DNA from: Candidatus Thorarchaeota archaeon
GTDB taxonomy: Archaea; Asgardarchaeota; Thorarchaeia; Thorarchaeales; Thorarchaeaceae
Direction of reading: 5' to 3'
Length of the DNA stretch: 7,884 bases
Assembly (NCBI GenBank): GCA_016840245.1
Contig: JAEOST010000765.1
Location: 1-7,884 of the forward strand
Numbering within the stretch: the stretch's first letter is position 1; every line of letters starts with the position of its first letter. Made by a program: the position numbers and the translations under genes. Of this stretch, positions 5,610 through 7,884 are shown one piece after another. The notes beneath the pieces were generated by a model. It saw only the letters and a program-made list of their open reading frames with translations, made no database searches and had not been told where the DNA came from.

Positions 5610-6359
5610 TTACACTCTCTCATCATTTGATACAAACCATGTTGACAGATGTATCAGTAATTGTCCAAAGATGTACGTTCCTCCAACGACATAGGCATGC
5701 ATGAATCCTGGTACAGTGAGGTTGTTAACTGCAATACCCCAGTCGGAGAACAGGAACAGTGCGAAGCCTAAGAACAGCAACATTGCATATGGTCGAGGTA
5801 GGTTTGTTCTCCATTTTGTTGCAGCAAATCCTAAGAGTGATGATAGGAGAGCGATATAGAAGACTCCACCAATCACTATGACCATCTCTGCTGGATTATA
5901 GGCTGTGCCTAAGACAATCGCTACACCACTAATGGCAAAGATTAACCAGAGAACAAGGTTGGGTTTTATAATACCGCTCTTTGATTCATCTTTTTGAAAT
6001 AGAAGTGGTGATTTTCTTCTAAGACTGATGAGATAGAATACGTGTCCGATACTGAAGAAAAGAATCCCATCAATCAGACTGACTCCAATTATCGAAAACT
6101 TCCCTGCCATGAGAAAGTCTCCAATAGTTCCACAAACCATCCCGATGAAGAGTAGTGCTGTGAACTTCACATATCCTGGACTCTTAGAAATGTATGCGCC
6201 TAACAGATTGAATAGTGCAAGTACGCTGATTACGATTGAGCTTATCAGAAACAAGTCATGAATATCAGTGATATAGTACATGATCAACAATGCTACTACT
6301 GAAATTACGGTAATGACTCTCAACACACCGATTGGTGTCTTCATCTCTTGCATGTCCAT
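5610..6359 (-). CDS. YhhN/TMEM86 family membrane protein (lysoplasmalogenase-like)
   Basis: This 249-residue protein has about eight hydrophobic segments and the YhhN pattern: GTIGDFLM with D81, FFSIGHVFYL with H106 and Y109, and LFSDWGIAVNN with D206, followed by a final helix containing GQLLI. In animals TMEM86A/B members hydrolyse the vinyl-ether bond of lysoplasmalogens; bacterial YhhN is little characterised. Archaeal lipids are isoprenoid ethers without vinyl-ether bonds as far as is known, so the substrate here is open. The ATG at 6359 has GAGGG at 6367-6371, seven bases upstream. ATGs at codons 3 and 6 are less well placed. It is convergent with the upstream membrane winged-helix gene (stops abut) and divergent from the MTAP gene. 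Confidence 0.8.
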   Translation of the reverse strand: MDMQEMKTPIGVLRVITVISVVALLIMYYITDIHDLFLISSIVISVLALFNLLGAYISKSPGYVKFTALLFIGMVCGTIGDFLMAGKFSIIGVSLIDGILFFSIGHVFYLISLRRKSPLLFQKDESKSGIIKPNLVLWLIFAISGVAIVLGTAYNPAEMVIVIGGVFYIALLSSLLGFAATKWRTNLPRPYAMLLFLGFALFLFSDWGIAVNNLTVPGFMHAYVVGGTYIFGQLLIHLSTWFVSNDERV

Positions 6360-6401
6360 TATATTTCCCTCTTCTAATCCTAGTACTACGATAATAGTGC
6401 G

Positions 6402-6410
6402 ATTAATACA
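6402..6410 (-). promoter_or_regulatory. TATA-like box of the YhhN-like gene
   Basis: On the minus strand TGTATTAAT predicts transcription from about 6381, some 20 nt before the ATG. It overlaps a 5-bp inverted repeat, AATAC/GTATT (6405-6419), in the divergent promoter region. Confidence 0.35.
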
Positions 6411-6440
6411 TTGCGTATTGCAAAACGATATTTCATCACC

Positions 6441-6446
6441 TATAAA
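6441..6446 (+). promoter_or_regulatory. TATA box of the MTAP gene
   Basis: TATAAA is the best plus-strand TATA match directly upstream of a gene in the window. Transcription from about 6468 would give a leader of about 26 nt, with AGGAG at 6478-6482. Confidence 0.6.
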
Positions 6447-6494
6447 TGGGAGAAGGTATGAGTTCTTATTGAATTCTAGGAGTTGAACGTTAGA

Positions 6495-7358
6495 ATGGCA
6501 TTCGAGGCGAAGCTTGACTTTGTTGCTTTGGATAGGTCTAAGACCGCAGAGGTAGAAAGCCTTCTGCCAATTGAAATTGGAATGTTTGGTGGTTCTGGGA
6601 ACTATGACCCAACATTGATTGAAAATCCCATTGAGACTAAGGTATTCACGCCTTATGGTGCACCTTCCGATAACTTCATCGTTGGGAAGGTAAAAGGTCG
6701 CAGTTTTGTGTTCCTAGCAAGACATGGACGGGGTCATACAATTCCTCCACATGCCATTAACTACCGAGCAAATATCTGGGGAATGAAGGCACTAGGTGTC
6801 AAGCGCATCATTAGTCCAGCTGCTTGTGGCAGTCTGCAACCTGATAAGGTAAAACTTGGGGAGTTCGTTATCGCGGACTCAATTTTTGATAGGACCTTTG
6901 GTCAGAGAAAGGATACTTTTTTTGATGGAGGTACAATTGCTCATCTCACCTTTGCTGATCCATTTTGTCCAGAATTAAGAAAGGTCGCATCTGAGACTGC
7001 TGACAAACTGGATTTCAAACATCATAAGGATGGAACCTATGTCTGTATCAATGGGCCAAGGTTTTCTTCAAGAGCAGAGTCTCTGTTCTTTAATGGTCAG
7101 GGTTGGGAAGTCATCGGAATGACTGCATACCCCGAAACTTCGTTAGCAAGAGAGGCTGGGATCTGCTTTGTGAACATATCCATGCCTACAGACTATGATG
7201 TCCATGGTGAGGATGGACCAGTAACACATGAGTTCGTCTTGAAGACAATGTCTGAGAATGTTGAGCGAGTGAGGAAACTCACCTTTGCAATGATTGATGA
7301 CATTCCAAAGGATGCTGGTTGCGACTGCCAGACCATGATGAAGAGTGGTATCTTCTAG
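6495..7358 (+). CDS. mtnP: S-methyl-5'-thioadenosine phosphorylase (MTAP)
   Basis: This enzyme phosphorolyses 5'-methylthioadenosine to adenine and 5-methylthioribose-1-phosphate in the cytoplasm, feeding purine and methionine salvage. Counting from ATG 6495 (287 residues), the phosphate-binding segments are GGSG (32-35) and ARHGRGHTIPP (75-85), followed by NYRAN (89-93). The CINGPRFSSRAES stretch, GMTAYPE and the TDYD motif that reads the 6-amino group of adenine all follow the MTAP rather than the guanine/inosine PNP pattern. A C-terminal C276-D-C278 matches the CXC disulfide motif described for archaeal MTAP II. AGGAG at 6478-6482 lies 12 bases before ATG 6495 but directly abuts the in-frame TTG 6483, so I prefer the ATG. 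It is divergent from the YhhN-like gene and probably monocistronic. Confidence 0.93.
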   Translation: MAFEAKLDFVALDRSKTAEVESLLPIEIGMFGGSGNYDPTLIENPIETKVFTPYGAPSDNFIVGKVKGRSFVFLARHGRGHTIPPHAINYRANIWGMKALGVKRIISPAACGSLQPDKVKLGEFVIADSIFDRTFGQRKDTFFDGGTIAHLTFADPFCPELRKVASETADKLDFKHHKDGTYVCINGPRFSSRAESLFFNGQGWEVIGMTAYPETSLAREAGICFVNISMPTDYDVHGEDGPVTHEFVLKTMSENVERVRKLTFAMIDDIPKDAGCDCQTMMKSGIF

Positions 7359-7398
7359 AGTAGGTTTTCGCATTACTCCTTGCAGGTTGGCAATACAG

Positions 7399-7599
7399 TC
7401 ATTCTCTAGCTAGAAAAATCCCAGCTATGATTGTCCAAGGACCAAATGTCAGGCCAATTATTGCCATCGGTAAATCTACGCCGATAAATATTGTAAAGCC
7501 AGTTGCGATAGCGAATGCTCCAATTATTCCAACTATACAAAATGGGATTCCCCACATGAAAAGGACCAATGGAAAACAAGATAGTCGCCAATTTGCCAT
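7399..7599 (-). CDS. Small two-helix membrane protein, unknown function
   Basis: This 66-residue, very hydrophobic protein has two likely membrane segments at about 10-34 and 42-63, a short Arg-containing N terminus and an ARE C terminus. Glycines and prolines are frequent in both helices. The ATG at 7599 has AGGGAA at 7606-7611, six bases upstream, which supports translation. It lies 57 nt after the acidic small ORF on the same strand and may share its transcript. It is convergent with MTAP. I do not recognise a family; small holin-like or subunit-type roles are possible but unsupported. Confidence 0.6.
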   Translation of the reverse strand: MANWRLSCFPLVLFMWGIPFCIVGIIGAFAIATGFTIFIGVDLPMAIIGLTFGPWTIIAGIFLARE

Positions 7600-7656
7600 T
7601 TGTTGTTCCCTAGATTACATACTCCCTTTTCGCTAATACTCTTTCGAATAAATGAC

Positions 7657-7773
7657 CTACCAGTCACCATCATCGAAATCATCCCACTCATCTCCCCACT
7701 CCTCCTCATCCCACTCCTCATCTTCAGCCCAATCTTCCTCCTCTTCATCCAACAGGTCATCATCTTCAATCAT
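7657..7773 (-). CDS. 38-residue acidic, tryptophan-rich small protein
   Basis: ATG 7773 to TAG 7657-7659 encodes 38 residues, about two thirds of them Asp or Glu and with no Lys or Arg. Tryptophans recur at about residues 15, 20, 26, 30 and 38, with Phe at 33, each set in acidic runs such as DEEEEDW and DEWDDFDDGDW. GGTG at 7780-7783 sits six bases before the ATG, and a TATA-like box lies about 40 bp upstream. An in-frame TAG at 7792-7794 closes the frame, so this is not the tail of a longer protein. GTG 7785 or 7782 are possible earlier starts. The composition suggests a disordered acidic peptide, perhaps a binding or nucleic-acid-mimic element; no family is recognised. Because the DNA is low in complexity, a non-coding origin cannot be excluded. 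Confidence 0.5.
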   Translation of the reverse strand: MIEDDDLLDEEEEDWAEDEEWDEEEWGDEWDDFDDGDW

Positions 7774-7806
7774 ATTGGGCACCACAATGACCTATTGAAC
7801 AATCCA

Positions 7807-7815
7807 CCAAATAAG
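7807..7815 (-). promoter_or_regulatory. TATA-like box of the acidic small gene
   Basis: On the minus strand CTTATTTGG predicts transcription from about 7786, 13 nt before the ATG at 7773 and just upstream of its GGTG ribosome site. Confidence 0.3.
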
Positions 7816-7833
7816 CGCTTGGTGACCGAAGGA

Positions 7834-7884
7834 ATGATAGGCGACTTTGTTGGAGAGCAATTCATGATTCGTTTAGGGCTAGCG
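7834..7884 (+). CDS. Possible start of a gene cut by the right edge
   Basis: ATG 7834 opens a frame that stays open to the window end (17 codons). GGTGA at 7821-7825 lies eight bases upstream. The visible residues (MIGDFVGEQF and on) are too few to place in a family. The in-frame GTG 7822 is an alternative start. It would be divergent from the acidic small gene. Confidence 0.3.
   Translation, partial: MIGDFVGEQFMIRLGLA

Noticed and set aside
7358..7378. GAGTA/TACTC hairpin after the MTAP stop
   Set aside because: The five-bp stem with an 11-base loop is weak and lacks a following T-run; it is not supportable as a terminator.
7533..7769. 78-codon minus-strand frame across the acidic small gene and the start of the membrane protein
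   Set aside because: It is the out-of-frame reading of the D/E/W-rich segment and runs into the membrane protein gene. The other frame has a better start, ribosome site and stop.

Overview
The window looks archaeal. Most genes have recognisable TATA-like boxes at the spacing expected for TBP/TFB promoters. Shine-Dalgarno motifs are of the GGTG/GAGG type, GTG and TTG starts occur, and the gene set (HdrC, an Lrp/AsnC regulator with its own divergent promoter, an MTAP with a C-terminal CXC motif) fits an anaerobic archaeon. Base composition is moderately AT-rich. An Asgard-type archaeon is a reasonable guess, but the sequence alone does not fix the lineage. I see no rRNA, tRNA, CRISPR array or insertion sequence.

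Left part (1-3042) is a sulfur-trafficking region. On the minus strand, dsrE is followed 27 nt later by hdrC, and the operon runs off the left edge, where an hdrB-like partner would be expected. A divergent Lrp/AsnC regulator lies to the right of dsrE. Convergent to that regulator, across a terminator-like hairpin, is a second minus-strand operon: tusA followed by a YeeE/YedE-family sulfur transporter. The two sulfur operons share a promoter block identical at 24 of 27 positions (960-986 and 3097-3123). This suggests co-regulation, with the divergent Lrp protein as the obvious candidate. The simplest reading is uptake of thiosulfate or another sulfur species by YeeE, sulfane-sulfur relay by TusA and DsrE, and electron exchange through an Hdr-like iron-sulfur complex.

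Middle part (3043-5129): a 329-nt intergenic region carries the second promoter copy, a 14-bp palindrome and an unexplained plus-strand TATA box. It is followed by a C_GCAxxG_C_C-family protein and a convergent gene with a HARE-HTH-like domain and an Mrr-like nuclease fold that appears to lack catalytic residues. A 517-nt stretch (4613-5129) has no confident gene.

Right part (5130-7884): a membrane-anchored winged-helix-like protein whose stop codon directly abuts the stop of a convergent YhhN/TMEM86-family membrane protein, a divergent S-methyl-5'-thioadenosine phosphorylase with a clear TATA box, a 66-residue two-helix membrane protein, and a 38-residue very acidic, tryptophan-rich small protein. 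A possible plus-strand gene begins at the right edge.
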